Of a stretch of DNA of 37,698 nucleotides, positions 16,374 through 25,958 are shown piece by piece (positions within the stretch are counted from its first letter, which is position 1; every line of letters starts with the position of its first letter). This stretch comes from Actinomycetes bacterium (GTDB lineage Bacteria > Actinomycetota > Acidimicrobiia > Acidimicrobiales > RAAP-2), in assembly GCA_021810205.1 (NCBI GenBank), contig JAJZJC010000027.1:1-37698 (forward strand), written 5' to 3'. The notes beneath the pieces were generated by a model. That model made no database searches. It had not been told where the DNA came from and saw only the letters and a program-made list of their open reading frames with translations. A program made the translations under genes and the position numbers.

Positions 16374-17612
16374 TCAGCCGGCCGGCTTCGGCTCCTTGGG
16401 CAGCCCCAGCACCCGCTCACCGACGATGTTGCGCTGGATCTCCGCCGTCCCTCCCCAGATCGTCTCGGAACGCGAGAAGAAGAAGGACGCCTGCAACTCG
16501 TCGACGGGGTAGTCGGCGCGCCCGCGCCGGGCGTTCGCGCGGCCGCCGCTGAGCTCGACTCCAGACGGGTCGCCGCGCAAGACCTGACCGTCCATGCCGA
16601 GAATGTCGATCGCCAGCTCCATCGTCCTGCGGTGGGTCTCGGACCAGTGCATCTTGTTGCAAGCGGCGAGCTTGGCGGCGTGGTGCGTGCCGTGGAGCGC
16701 GTCGGTGAGCGTTCGCAGGCCGTTGATCTGCATGAGCTTCACCTCGCTCCATGCCGTCGCCAGGCGCTGGCGGACGAGCGGGTCTTGGTCCCTTCCCCTC
16801 CCCTTCGCCTCGACGATGATCTTGTCGAGCTCGGCGGCGAAGCGCCGGTAGCCGGTGGTTGCGGACGTGCCGCGCTCGAAGCCGAGCGTGGTCATCGCCA
16901 CCTTCCAGCCGTTGTTGACTCCTCCTAGCACGTTGTCCTTCGGGCACCGGGCGTCGGTGAAGAAGACCTCGTTGAACTCCGCCGAGCCGTCGATCTGCGC
17001 AATCGGGCGCACTTCGACGCCCGGCTGCCTCATTGGCACGAGGAGGTAGGAGATGCCCGCGTGCTTCTCGGCGCCGGGATCCGTGCGCGCGAGCAGGAAC
17101 ATGTAGTCGGCGTAGTGGGCCTGGGTGGTCCAGACCTTTTGGCCGTTGATGACCCACTCGTCGCCGTCGAGCACGGCGCGGGTCTCGAGCGACGCGAGAT
17201 CGCTCCCTGCGTCGGGCTCGGAGAACCCCTGGCACCACAGCGTGGAGCCGTCGAGGATGCCCGGGATGAAGATGCGCTTCTGCTCCTCGGTGCCCCACTG
17301 CAGGATCGTGGGGCCGACCAAGGTGTCCCCGAAGAAGTCGGCGCGCAGTGGCACCCCTGCGCGCGCGAACTCCTCGGTCAGGATCACCTGCTCGAGCAGG
17401 CTGAGGCCCTTGCCGCCGTACTCGGTCGGCCAGCTCGCGCAGATCCACCCGCCCGAGAAGAGCTTCTTCGTCCACTCCTGGTCGAACCGGCGCCGCTGTT
17501 CGACGTCCATCGAGAACCCCGGTGCGCCCCAGCCCTTGGGCAGGTTGGTCTCGAGCCACCGACGGATCTCGGCGCGGAGCTCCTCTGCCTCGGGCGGGTA
17601 GGCGAGATCCAT
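16374..17612 (-). CDS. Acyl-CoA dehydrogenase
   Basis: MDLAYPPEAEELRAEIRRWLETNLPKGW...WCQGFSEPDAGSDLASLETRAVLDGDEWVINGQKVWTT; C-terminal SETIWGGTAEIQRNIVGERVLGLP. Start re-set from the listed 18248. Confidence 0.92.
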   Translation of the reverse strand: MDLAYPPEAEELRAEIRRWLETNLPKGWGAPGFSMDVEQRRRFDQEWTKKLFSGGWICASWPTEYGGKGLSLLEQVILTEEFARAGVPLRADFFGDTLVGPTILQWGTEEQKRIFIPGILDGSTLWCQGFSEPDAGSDLASLETRAVLDGDEWVINGQKVWTTQAHYADYMFLLARTDPGAEKHAGISYLLVPMRQPGVEVRPIAQIDGSAEFNEVFFTDARCPKDNVLGGVNNGWKVAMTTLGFERGTSATTGYRRFAAELDKIIVEAKGRGRDQDPLVRQRLATAWSEVKLMQINGLRTLTDALHGTHHAAKLAACNKMHWSETHRRTMELAIDILGMDGQVLRGDPSGVELSGGRANARRGRADYPVDELQASFFFSRSETIWGGTAEIQRNIVGERVLGLPKEPKPAG

Positions 17613-17693
17613 GGCGGGGAGACTACCGGCACGTCCTTGCGACCCGTAGCGGGTCGTCGCAGTCGGTGCTCGTCGCGCGCTACCGTTCGGGCG

Positions 17694-18968
17694 GTGACCG
17701 CCACCGCAGTGGCCGTACGGATCGTCCACTTCTCCGATGTGGTGAAACGCCCGCTTGTCGATGCGGCCGGGGATCGCATCGGGCGTATCGAAGACCTGGT
17801 CGTCCGCCTCGGTGCTCCCCACCCGCCCGTCGTCGGTGCGGTAGTCCGCATCGGTGGACGCGATCTCTTCGTCGGCATCGCCTGGATCAGCGGCCTCGGT
17901 GAGCGGCGCTTGGAGTTCACGGGCAACCGAGTCGACCTGCGGCGCTTCGAGCGTCGGCCGGGCGAGCTGCTCCTCGGCCGGGACCTGCTCGCCCGCCACC
18001 TCATCAACGTGGCGGGCGGTCGCCTGATTCGTGCGAACGAGATCGAGCTTGCCAAGGTCAGTGCCACCTGGGAGGTGATCGGCGTCGACCCGTCGAGCCA
18101 CGGGGTCGTGCGCCGCCTCCTGCGCGGCCATCTTTGGTCCGGAGGGGAACCGGGGCCGGTGGTCGACTGGGAGAGCATCGAGCCCTTCGTGGCCCACGTG
18201 CCGACCGCCCGGCTCAGGATCCCGTACCGCAAGCTCGCCCGCTTGCACCCCGCGCAGATCGCCGACCTCGTCGAAGCGGCGTCACACGAAGAGGGCGAGG
18301 AGATCATCGAGGCGGTGGGTGCCGACAGGGAGCTCGAGGCGGACGTCTTCGAGGAGCTGGACCCCGAGCACCAGGTCGAGTTCCTCGAGTCCCGCTCCGA
18401 CGCGGACGCCGCCCGTCTGCTCGCCTCGATGGCCCCTGACGACGCCGCCGATCTCATCATGGAGGCCGACCAGGATCGCCGGCTGCGCCTTCTCGAGGCG
18501 CTGCCCCAGCCGCAGCGGCGAAAGGTGCGCCTGCTGCTCAGCTACAACCCCGAGACCGCCGGCGGGCTCATGAGCCCGGACTTCGTCTCCCTCCCCGAGA
18601 CGGCGACGGTGTCGGAAGCGCTCGCCGCCGTGCGCCACAGCTCGGCACCGCCAGAGTCCCTCCACGTCGTGTTCGCTGTACGCGACGACGGCACGGTGAG
18701 CGGCTCGGCGTCCATCGTGGCACTGCTCCGTGCCCCCAGCCAAGCCACGCTGGCGAGCGTCGTGCGCCCGATCCCTGCTCACCTGCATCCTGATTGGGAC
18801 TTGGGGGCGACGGTGCGCAAGATGTCCGACTTCAACCTGATGGTGGCACCGGTGCTCGATGTAGAGCACGCGCACATTCTCGGTATCGTGACGGTCGACG
18901 ACGTGCTCGAGCTGTTGCTGCCCACGGGGTGGCGCCGGGACTTCGGCACGATGTCGCCCGAGGACTGA
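17694..18968 (+). CDS. PRC-barrel-like / MgtE N-terminal domain / CBS protein without membrane domain
   Basis: LHPAQIADLVEAASHEEGEEIIEAV...LASMAPDDAADLIMEADQDRRLRLLEAL...NPETAGGLMSPDFVSLPETATVSEALAAVR (MgtE_N + CBS); no TM segments. Confidence 0.82.
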   Translation: MTATAVAVRIVHFSDVVKRPLVDAAGDRIGRIEDLVVRLGAPHPPVVGAVVRIGGRDLFVGIAWISGLGERRLEFTGNRVDLRRFERRPGELLLGRDLLARHLINVAGGRLIRANEIELAKVSATWEVIGVDPSSHGVVRRLLRGHLWSGGEPGPVVDWESIEPFVAHVPTARLRIPYRKLARLHPAQIADLVEAASHEEGEEIIEAVGADRELEADVFEELDPEHQVEFLESRSDADAARLLASMAPDDAADLIMEADQDRRLRLLEALPQPQRRKVRLLLSYNPETAGGLMSPDFVSLPETATVSEALAAVRHSSAPPESLHVVFAVRDDGTVSGSASIVALLRAPSQATLASVVRPIPAHLHPDWDLGATVRKMSDFNLMVAPVLDVEHAHILGIVTVDDVLELLLPTGWRRDFGTMSPED

Positions 18969-18985
18969 CCAGATCGAGGTCAGCC

Positions 18986-19023
18986 AGACAGTGACAAGAC
19001 AGTGACCAGATCAAGACAGTGAC
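18986..19023. repeat. Three direct copies of agacagtgac
   Basis: Copies at 18986-18995, 18997-19006, 19014-19023, just after the MgtE_N/CBS stop codon. Confidence 0.6.
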
Positions 19024-19053
19024 CAGAACGATGGAACCCCCACATACACGGTG

Positions 19054-19076
19054 CACGGCGCCGGCACGGCGCCGTG
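19054..19076 (+). terminator. GC-rich hairpin (terminator or leader structure)
   Basis: cacggcgcc-ggcac-ggcgccgtg perfect 9-bp stem in the gap before the NRAMP-like gene. Confidence 0.4.
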
Positions 19077-19217
19077 TCCCGATGGGACCGACGAGCGGAC
19101 CGCCCTGCCGGCGGGCCGTGCGCACGCCCTCACCAGGGCCGACGCGGGCTCACTGACCCCGCTGCGGCCGGGAGCGTGCGCGCACGCCCCCGGCACGACA
19201 GCGAAGGGAGGTGAGCA

Positions 19218-20891
19218 GTGGCAAGGATCGAGACAGCCGCAGGGACAGGCGAGGTGCGGCCCGCCGGCGACGAATGGGCAGCACCAGAGGACTCGGCCGT
19301 CCTCGACGAGGCGCACCTGGGCGATATCCAGGGAGCCTTCGGCACCATCCGCCTGCGCGACAGCGACGCCCGCACCTCGTGGAAGCGGCGGCTCCTCACG
19401 CTGCTCGCGATCCTCGGTCCGGGCATCATCGTCATGGTCGGGGACAACGACGCCGGCGGGGTCGCCACCTATGCCCAGGCGGCGCAGAACTACGGGCTCA
19501 CGTTGCTGTGGACCCTGCCACTGCTGATCCCCGTCCTCGTCGTGAACCAGGAGATGGTGGTGCGCCTCGGCGCGGTCACCGGCGTCGGGCACGCCCGCCT
19601 CATCAACGAGCGCTTCGGCAAGTTCTGGGGCGCATTCAGCGTCGGCGATCTGTTCATCTTGAACTTCCTCACGATCATGACCGAGTTCATCGGGGTGAGC
19701 CTCTCCCTCGGCTACTTCGGCGTCAGCCCCTACGTCTCCGTGCCCATCGCCGCTGGTGCGCTGATCGCGATGACGGCGACGGGGAGCTTCCGGCGCTGGG
19801 AGCGCTTCATGTTCGTGTTCATCTTCGCGAACTTCCTCGTGATCCCGTTGGCCGTCTTCAGGCACCCGCGCGCGTCGGCGTTCTTCCACGGTCTCGCCGT
19901 GCCCGGTGTGCACGGAGGGTTCACCTCCACTGCGGTGCTGCTCGTGATCGCGATCGTGGGGACGACCGTCGCGCCGTGGCAGCTGTTCTTCCAGCAGTCC
20001 AACATCGTCGACAAGCGCATCACCCCTCGCTGGATCAGCTATGAGCGAGCGGACACGGTGATCGGATCGGTGGTCACGGTCGTCTCCGCCTCGCTCATCA
20101 TGGCCGTCGTCGCCGCGGCCTTCACCGGCCACTCTCCCTTCGGGCACTTCAAGAACGCTGAGGCCGTCGCCCAGGGGCTCTCGCGCTTCGTCGGTCACAG
20201 CGCTGGGGCGCTGTTCGCCATCGTCCTATTGAACGCGTCGCTGATCGGCGCGGCCTCGGTGACGCTCGCGACCTCCTACGCGTTCGGTGACGTCTTCGGC
20301 ATGCGGCACTCGCTCCACCGCAGCTTCCGGGACGCCAAGGTCTTCTACGCGACGTTCGGCGCGATGGTGGTCGTGGCGGCAGGCATCGTCCTCATCCCGC
20401 ACCTCACACTCGGCCTTGTGACGACCGGCGTCCAAGCGCTCGCCGGGGTGCTGCTGCCGAGCGCGACGGTCTTCCTCCTGCTCCTTTGCAACGACAAGGA
20501 GGTGCTCGGGCCATGGGTCAACCGCCCGTGGCTCAACTGCGTCGCCTTCGTCATCGTGTCGATCCTTCTCGCCCTCTCGCTCGTGCTCATGGCAACGACC
20601 ATGTTCCCGAACATCGACATCACTGCGTTGCTCGAGGGGATGGGCGCCGTGCTGCTTGCCACCTATGCGGTGGGAGGACTCGGCTACTGGCGGGTCCTTC
20701 GGCAGCGGCCACCCGAGCCTCCCGTGCCGAGGGTGCGGCGCGAGCACTGGCGGATGCCGCCGCTCGCCCGCCTTGAGCGCCCGGTGTGGTCGCGCGGTCG
20801 CCGTGTGGCGATGTACTCGCTGCGCGGCTACCTCGTGCTCGCAGTCGTCCTCTTGGCCGTGAAGGCGCTCCAACTCGGCTTGCACAAGTGA
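19218..20891 (+). CDS. NRAMP-like divalent metal (possibly Mg2+) transporter
   Basis: LLAILGPGIIVMVGDNDAGGVATYAQAAQNYG...; NRAMP-like TM pattern; TM1 has GDNDAGG rather than canonical DPGN. Confidence 0.8.
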   Translation: MARIETAAGTGEVRPAGDEWAAPEDSAVLDEAHLGDIQGAFGTIRLRDSDARTSWKRRLLTLLAILGPGIIVMVGDNDAGGVATYAQAAQNYGLTLLWTLPLLIPVLVVNQEMVVRLGAVTGVGHARLINERFGKFWGAFSVGDLFILNFLTIMTEFIGVSLSLGYFGVSPYVSVPIAAGALIAMTATGSFRRWERFMFVFIFANFLVIPLAVFRHPRASAFFHGLAVPGVHGGFTSTAVLLVIAIVGTTVAPWQLFFQQSNIVDKRITPRWISYERADTVIGSVVTVVSASLIMAVVAAAFTGHSPFGHFKNAEAVAQGLSRFVGHSAGALFAIVLLNASLIGAASVTLATSYAFGDVFGMRHSLHRSFRDAKVFYATFGAMVVVAAGIVLIPHLTLGLVTTGVQALAGVLLPSATVFLLLLCNDKEVLGPWVNRPWLNCVAFVIVSILLALSLVLMATTMFPNIDITALLEGMGAVLLATYAVGGLGYWRVLRQRPPEPPVPRVRREHWRMPPLARLERPVWSRGRRVAMYSLRGYLVLAVVLLAVKALQLGLHK

Positions 20892-20992
20892 CGAGTGCGG
20901 CACGAACCAGGGATCGGCGTTTGCGCATCGGGCGCGCAGCGGGGAAGGCTTTGCGCTCATGACGCTGCCAGGACGCACGGGGAGCGCCCCGC

Positions 20993-22444
20993 TTGGGTGA
21001 CGACGTGCGCGTGACGTGGCGGAGGGTCCGTGAGTCGTGGGCGCGCTCTGCTGCCATCGAACTGCCTCTCGCCGTCCCTGCCCAGCCACCCGCGCCAGGC
21101 TGCCTGAGGGTCGCCTTTCTCGTCTATCGCGGCAACCCCCAATGCGGCGGCCAAGGGGTGTACACCAGGCACCTCACGCGAGAGCTCGTGGCAATGGGTC
21201 ACTCGGTGACCGTCTTCGCGGGCCAGCCCTGGCCCCAGCTGGACCCGGGCGTCGGTTTCGTGCCCCTGCCCGGGCTCGACCTGTACCGCGACCCGGATCC
21301 CTTCAGGATCCCCCACCCGCGCGAGCTCCACGACCTCGCCGCCGCCGTCGAGCTCGGTGTGATGCTCACCGCCGGCTTCGGCGAGCCGCTGGCGTTCTCC
21401 ATGCGTGCACGTCGGGTACTGCGCTCGCGGCGCGGGCAGTTCGACCTCGTCCACGACAACCAATGCCTCGGCACCGGGATGCTCGGGATCTTGGGGGACG
21501 GTTGGCCGCTCCTCACGACGCTGCACCATCCGATCACCGTCGACCGCCAGCTCGCCCTGGGGCACGCGACGACCCCGTGGCAGCGAGCGACGACCCGCCG
21601 GTGGTTCGGGTTCCTGCGCATGCAGACGCGCGTGGCGCGCCGGCTGCCGGCGATCGTGACCGTGTCGCGCTCATCGGCGACCGACATCGCCGCGCAGATG
21701 GGCGTGGCTCCCGAGCGGATGACCGTCGTGCCCGTGGGCGTGGACCACACCGTGTTTCGCCCCCAGCCCGACGTCGCTGCCGTCCCGGGCCGGCTCATGG
21801 TGACCTCCTCGAGCGACGTGCCAATGAAAGGGCTCGTGCCCCTCTTGGAGGCGCTGTCCCTCCTGCGTGCCGATCGGGATGTCGAGCTGGTCGTGGTGGG
21901 CAAGCCGCGGGAGGGCGGAAGAGTGGACCGTGCGATCGAGCGGCTCGGGCTTCGCGACGTCGTGCGTTGCGTGAGCGGCATCAGCGACGAGGAGCTGGCG
22001 CGCTGCTATGCGCAGGCGCAGGTGGCGATCGTGCCGTCGCTGTACGAGGGATTCTCGCTCCCGGCGATCGAGGCCATGGCCTGCGGGGTCCCGGTCGTCG
22101 CGACGACCGGCGGCGCGCTGCCCGAGGTGGTCGGGCGCAGCGGGGAGACTGGCGTCCTGGTGCCACCGAACGACCCCCTGGCGCTCGCCCGAGCGATCGC
22201 CGGGCTCCTCGACGATCCCGCCGCGAGAGCACGACTCGGCGCGGCAGGGCGCGACCGAGTGCTCGACCGCTTCACGTGGCAGGTCACCGCCATGGGCACG
22301 GCGGCGTGCTACCGGGCTCTCCTCGACACAGGTCCACCGGAGGGTGGTCGAGGCGTCCGAGGAGGGCGGCACCGTCCGCAGGTGGCGCCGTGCGCGACGG
22401 ACCGGTCGCTCGTCACCAGTGCAGCAAAAGGGGCACCGTGCTGA
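20993..22444 (+). CDS. Glycosyltransferase family 4 (GT-B)
   Basis: RVAFLVYRGNPQCGGQGVYTRHLTRELVAMGHSVTVF...VPSLYEGFSLPAIEAMACGVPVVATTGGALPEVVG. Confidence 0.92.
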   Translation: MGDDVRVTWRRVRESWARSAAIELPLAVPAQPPAPGCLRVAFLVYRGNPQCGGQGVYTRHLTRELVAMGHSVTVFAGQPWPQLDPGVGFVPLPGLDLYRDPDPFRIPHPRELHDLAAAVELGVMLTAGFGEPLAFSMRARRVLRSRRGQFDLVHDNQCLGTGMLGILGDGWPLLTTLHHPITVDRQLALGHATTPWQRATTRRWFGFLRMQTRVARRLPAIVTVSRSSATDIAAQMGVAPERMTVVPVGVDHTVFRPQPDVAAVPGRLMVTSSSDVPMKGLVPLLEALSLLRADRDVELVVVGKPREGGRVDRAIERLGLRDVVRCVSGISDEELARCYAQAQVAIVPSLYEGFSLPAIEAMACGVPVVATTGGALPEVVGRSGETGVLVPPNDPLALARAIAGLLDDPAARARLGAAGRDRVLDRFTWQVTAMGTAACYRALLDTGPPEGGRGVRGGRHRPQVAPCATDRSLVTSAAKGAPC

Positions 22445-23268
22445 CCGTCGACTACGCGCGCCTGGGTCTTCGCCCCAAAGAGCGCGTCCTCGACCTTGGC
22501 TGCGGGTTCGGGCGGCATGCGTTTGCCGCCGCACGTGCGGGTGGGATGACCGTGGCACTCGACGCGGGCGCGGACGAGGTGAGCGGTGTACGTGCCATGT
22601 TCGCCGCCATGGTGCAAGAGGGAGAGCTCGATCCCGCGACGTCCCGAGCCGCGGCGGTCCGCGGTGACGCGCTGGCCCTTCCCTTCGCCGATGGCGTGTT
22701 CGACCGCGTGATCGCCTCCGAGGTGCTCGAGCACATCGTCGACGACCTGGCGGCGATGTGCGAGCTCGCCCGGGTGCTGCGACCCGGGGGGACGATGGCG
22801 GTGACGGTGCCGAGCGCAGGTCCCGAGCTCGTGAATTGGCTTCTCTCAGACGCCTACCACGACGTTCCCGGTGGCCACGTGCGCATCTACCGCTGGGCGA
22901 CGCTCGTGCGCCGCTTGGGCGCGGCGGGGCTCGAACCGATCGGGCGCCATCGCGCGCACGCGTTGCACTCGCCGTACTGGTGGCTGCGGTGCCTGGTGGG
23001 GCCTACCAACGACGCGCATCCCCTCGTCGCCGCGTACCACCGCCTCTTGGTCTGGGACATCACCGCAGCCCCCACTGTCACGCGGATCGCCGAGCGCGTC
23101 CTGAACCCGCTCGTCGGCAAGAGCCTCGTCGTCTACCTGCGCAAGCCCGCCGACACGAAAGCTCGGGCCGGCACGCTCGTGCGCGACGTCGCCGCCGCCC
23201 GAACAGAGGGTGTCGAGCCGACCCGCACGCCGCCCGCGACGGCCTCGGTGCCGGTGCCGGTGGCATGA
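22438..23268 (+). CDS. Class I SAM-dependent methyltransferase
   Basis: GTG start overlapping the GT stop; RVLDLGCGFGRHAFAAARAG...VIASEVLEHIVDDLAAMCELARVLRPGG. Confidence 0.9.
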   Translation: MLTVDYARLGLRPKERVLDLGCGFGRHAFAAARAGGMTVALDAGADEVSGVRAMFAAMVQEGELDPATSRAAAVRGDALALPFADGVFDRVIASEVLEHIVDDLAAMCELARVLRPGGTMAVTVPSAGPELVNWLLSDAYHDVPGGHVRIYRWATLVRRLGAAGLEPIGRHRAHALHSPYWWLRCLVGPTNDAHPLVAAYHRLLVWDITAAPTVTRIAERVLNPLVGKSLVVYLRKPADTKARAGTLVRDVAAARTEGVEPTRTPPATASVPVPVA

Positions 23269-24425
23269 CTTCCGGCGGCGCGCACTGGTCCACCGCCCTC
23301 GTCCCTGAGGTGCCCGGGGTCCTGTCTGCGGACGACGTCTTGGAGAGCGGGCGCGCGATCGCGGCCGTCCAGCGCCCTGACGGGATGATCCCATGGTTCC
23401 CCGGCGGGCACTGCGATCCCTGGAACCACGTCGAGGCGGCGATGGCCCTCACGCTGTGCGGCTTCTTCGACGAGGCAGCGCGGGCGTTCGATTGGCTGCG
23501 GTCCACGCAGCTTGCGGATGGCAGCTGGTTCAACTACTACCTGCCCACCCACGTCGAGGACCCGCGGCTCGACACCAACGTCTGCGCGTACGTGGCCACC
23601 GGCCTGTGGCACCACGCCTGCGCCACCGGCGACCTCACGTTGATCGACAGTCACTGGTCCATGGTCGAGCGCGCCGTCGACTTCGTGCTGCGCTGGCAGC
23701 GGCGCGACGGCTCGGTGTCGTGGTCCCTCGATCCAAGCGGCCGGCCCGAGGGGTACGCGCTGCTCACGGGCTCGTCGTCGATCTATCACAGCCTTCGCTG
23801 CGCGGTCGCGGCTGCCGAGGCCCTCGAGCGACCCCGTCCTGACTGGGAGCTCGCCGCGGGCCGCGTCGGTCATGCCATCGCGCACCACCCCGACGCGTTC
23901 GCGCCCAAGTGCGAGTTCGCCATGGACTGGTACTACCCGGTGCTGTCGGGAGTGCTCGAGGGGGACGTCGCCCGACAGCGGCTTGTCGAGTCGTGGGAGT
24001 CGTTCGTGATGGAGGGCCGAGGGGTGCGTTGCGTCTCGACGAACGACTGGGTGACGGCCGCCGAGACCGCCGAGTGCGCGATCGCGCTCGTTGCCGTGGG
24101 CTTGGCCGACCGTGCGGCTGCGCTGCTGGCCGCGGGTCAGGGACTGCGACTCCTCGACGGCTCCTACTGGACGGGGATGGCGTTCCCCGAGGAGAACACG
24201 TTCCCGGGCGGGGAGCGGACGACGTACACCGCCGCCGCGATGGTGCTGGCGGCCGACGCGCTCTGCGGCGCGAGCGGTGCGGCGGGGCTGTTCGTGGGCG
24301 GGCTCATTCCACGCGCACTCGACCTCGCCGAGCCGTGGTGCCGTGACGAGTTCGCCCTGTGCAGCTCCAGCGCAGAGGGCTCCAGCGCAGAGGGCACCAG
24401 CGCAGAGGGCACCAGCGCGCACTAG
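23265..24425 (+). CDS. Prenyltransferase/squalene-oxidase-like alpha-barrel protein
   Basis: ATG overlaps the methyltransferase stop; repeated helical barrel with QRPDGMIPWFPGGHCDPWNHVEAAMAL, QLADGSWFNYY, QRRDGSVSWSLD. Confidence 0.7.
   Translation: MTSGGAHWSTALVPEVPGVLSADDVLESGRAIAAVQRPDGMIPWFPGGHCDPWNHVEAAMALTLCGFFDEAARAFDWLRSTQLADGSWFNYYLPTHVEDPRLDTNVCAYVATGLWHHACATGDLTLIDSHWSMVERAVDFVLRWQRRDGSVSWSLDPSGRPEGYALLTGSSSIYHSLRCAVAAAEALERPRPDWELAAGRVGHAIAHHPDAFAPKCEFAMDWYYPVLSGVLEGDVARQRLVESWESFVMEGRGVRCVSTNDWVTAAETAECAIALVAVGLADRAAALLAAGQGLRLLDGSYWTGMAFPEENTFPGGERTTYTAAAMVLAADALCGASGAAGLFVGGLIPRALDLAEPWCRDEFALCSSSAEGSSAEGTSAEGTSAH
24367..24418 (+). repeat. 15-bp tandem repeats encoding (S/T)SAEG at the C-terminus
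   Basis: ccagcgcagagggc(t/a) x3 plus a partial copy. Confidence 0.85.
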
Positions 24426-24480
24426 CGAGCAGTCACCGTCATGGGTCGAACGCGCACGCCGCGGGTAGAGGGCTCGGCGC

Positions 24481-25200
24481 ATGTCTGCGCCCACCGCCCC
24501 ACCTCCTCATGGCCTCCAGATGGACGAGCCGTCGGCACAGAGCGCGGCGGCGACCCGGATCTTGCTCCGACCGCTCGCGACGCCCCTGCCGCTCGGGTTC
24601 CTCGGGCTGTTCTTCGCGACCATGAGCGTCGCCGGTCTCCAGCTCGGCTGGGTGCCCGTCGCACAAGGGAAGTACCTCGCGCTTGCCATCCTGGTCTTCA
24701 CGGTGCCCGTCCAGCTCATCGCCTGCGTTTACGGGTTCTTGGTTCGCGACCTCGTGGCGGGGACCGGCATGGGCCTCCTTGCGGGGTCCTGGGGTATGGT
24801 CGCCCTGGCGCTGCTGTTCAGCCCGCCCGGGACGACCATCCCTGCGCTCGCCTGGATGCTCGTGCTCGCCGGCACCACCCTGTGCATCCCGGCGTTCGCT
24901 GCGAGCCAGAGCAAGGTGCTCGCCGGCGCAGTGAACTTCATGACGGCTATCCGCTTCTGGGTGACCGCGGTCTTCGAGTGGGGCGCGCCGCACGCGTGGG
25001 AGACCGCGGCGGCCGGCGTCGGGATCGCGCTCGGGGTGCTGGCGCTCTACGCTGCGCTCGCATTCGAAGTGGAGGATCAGCGCCGTGCCACCGTCCTGCC
25101 GACGTTCCGGCGCAAGTTGGGCGTCGTCGCCATGACCGGCGACCTCCCCGCCCAGGTGAGCCAGGCGCACAACGAAGCAGGGGTGCGAAAGCTGCTGTGA
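24481..25200 (+). CDS. GPR1/FUN34/YaaH (AceTr) family transporter-like protein
   Basis: PLPLGFLGLFFATMSVAGLQLGWVP...six-TM pattern...FWVTAVFEW. Confidence 0.7.
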   Translation: MSAPTAPPPHGLQMDEPSAQSAAATRILLRPLATPLPLGFLGLFFATMSVAGLQLGWVPVAQGKYLALAILVFTVPVQLIACVYGFLVRDLVAGTGMGLLAGSWGMVALALLFSPPGTTIPALAWMLVLAGTTLCIPAFAASQSKVLAGAVNFMTAIRFWVTAVFEWGAPHAWETAAAGVGIALGVLALYAALAFEVEDQRRATVLPTFRRKLGVVAMTGDLPAQVSQAHNEAGVRKLL

Positions 25201-25220
25201 GCCGCGGTGGGATCTGCGGT

Positions 25221-25958
25221 TCAGGCGCCTGTGGACGCTCGGGGCCCGCGAGTGGGCCGCACGCGCCGCAGCACACGCAGGCTCCCGCACGCGCCCGCCT
25301 CCTCCCACTCATCCGAGCTGCGCGCGTGGCACCAGAGCTCGTAGGGCGGCCGGCCGCCGTCGGCGGGGTCGGGGAAGACGTCGTGGATCGCGAGCAAGCC
25401 CCCGAGCCCGACGTGCGGGGCCCAGCCGTGGTAGTCGGCCCACGCAGGCGCCTCACCGTGACCGCCGTCGATGAAGCAGAAGGCGAGCGCAGTGCTCCAC
25501 GCGCGTGCCACGGTGGGGGAGTCCCCGACGACGCCGACTACAACGTCTTCGAGCCGGGCGGCGGCGATCGTCCGTCGCCAGTGCGGCAACGTGTCGATGC
25601 GCCCGTCCGTCATGTCGACGAGGTCGGGCTCGTGATGCTCCCAGCCGGCCTGGTTCTCCTCCGAACCGTGGTGGTGGTCGATGCTGAAGAGCACGCTCCC
25701 CGTCTCCTCTGCGGCCGCACCCAGGTACACGGTCGATTTGCCGCACCATGCGCCGATCTCGACGAACACCGCAGGCCCTGCCGGCTTGCGCGCTCCGGCG
25801 GTGACCCTTCTTCCAGCGGTTCTTCCAGCGGTTCTTCCAGCGGTCACCGCCGCGTCGAGAAGGGCCAGCCCCTCGTCGTCCGGCATGAAGCCCCTGGTGG
25901 CCCTGGCGAGCGCCATCAGCTCGGCGCGACGTCGCGGTCCGCTGCTCCCCGCGCTCAC
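25221..25958 (-). CDS. Class I SAM methyltransferase-like protein (Methyltransf_24 type)
   Basis: AVFVEIGAWCGKSTVYLGAAAEETGSVLFSIDHHHGSEE...ALAFCFIDGGHGEAPAWADYHGWAPHVGLGGLLAIHDVF; GTG start overlaps the upstream stop. Confidence 0.82.
   Translation of the reverse strand: MSAGSSGPRRRAELMALARATRGFMPDDEGLALLDAAVTAGRTAGRTAGRRVTAGARKPAGPAVFVEIGAWCGKSTVYLGAAAEETGSVLFSIDHHHGSEENQAGWEHHEPDLVDMTDGRIDTLPHWRRTIAAARLEDVVVGVVGDSPTVARAWSTALAFCFIDGGHGEAPAWADYHGWAPHVGLGGLLAIHDVFPDPADGGRPPYELWCHARSSDEWEEAGACGSLRVLRRVRPTRGPRASTGA
25808..25843. repeat. Three 12-bp tandem repeats (ttcttccagcgg) inside the methyltransferase CDS
   Basis: Encodes the TAGRTAGRTAGR stretch on the minus strand. Confidence 0.85.

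Noticed and set aside
17612-18248. N-terminal extension of the acyl-CoA dehydrogenase ORF
   Set aside because: Antisense to the MgtE_N/CBS gene and lacks homology-like sequence; MDLAYPPEAEELR at 17612 is a canonical start.
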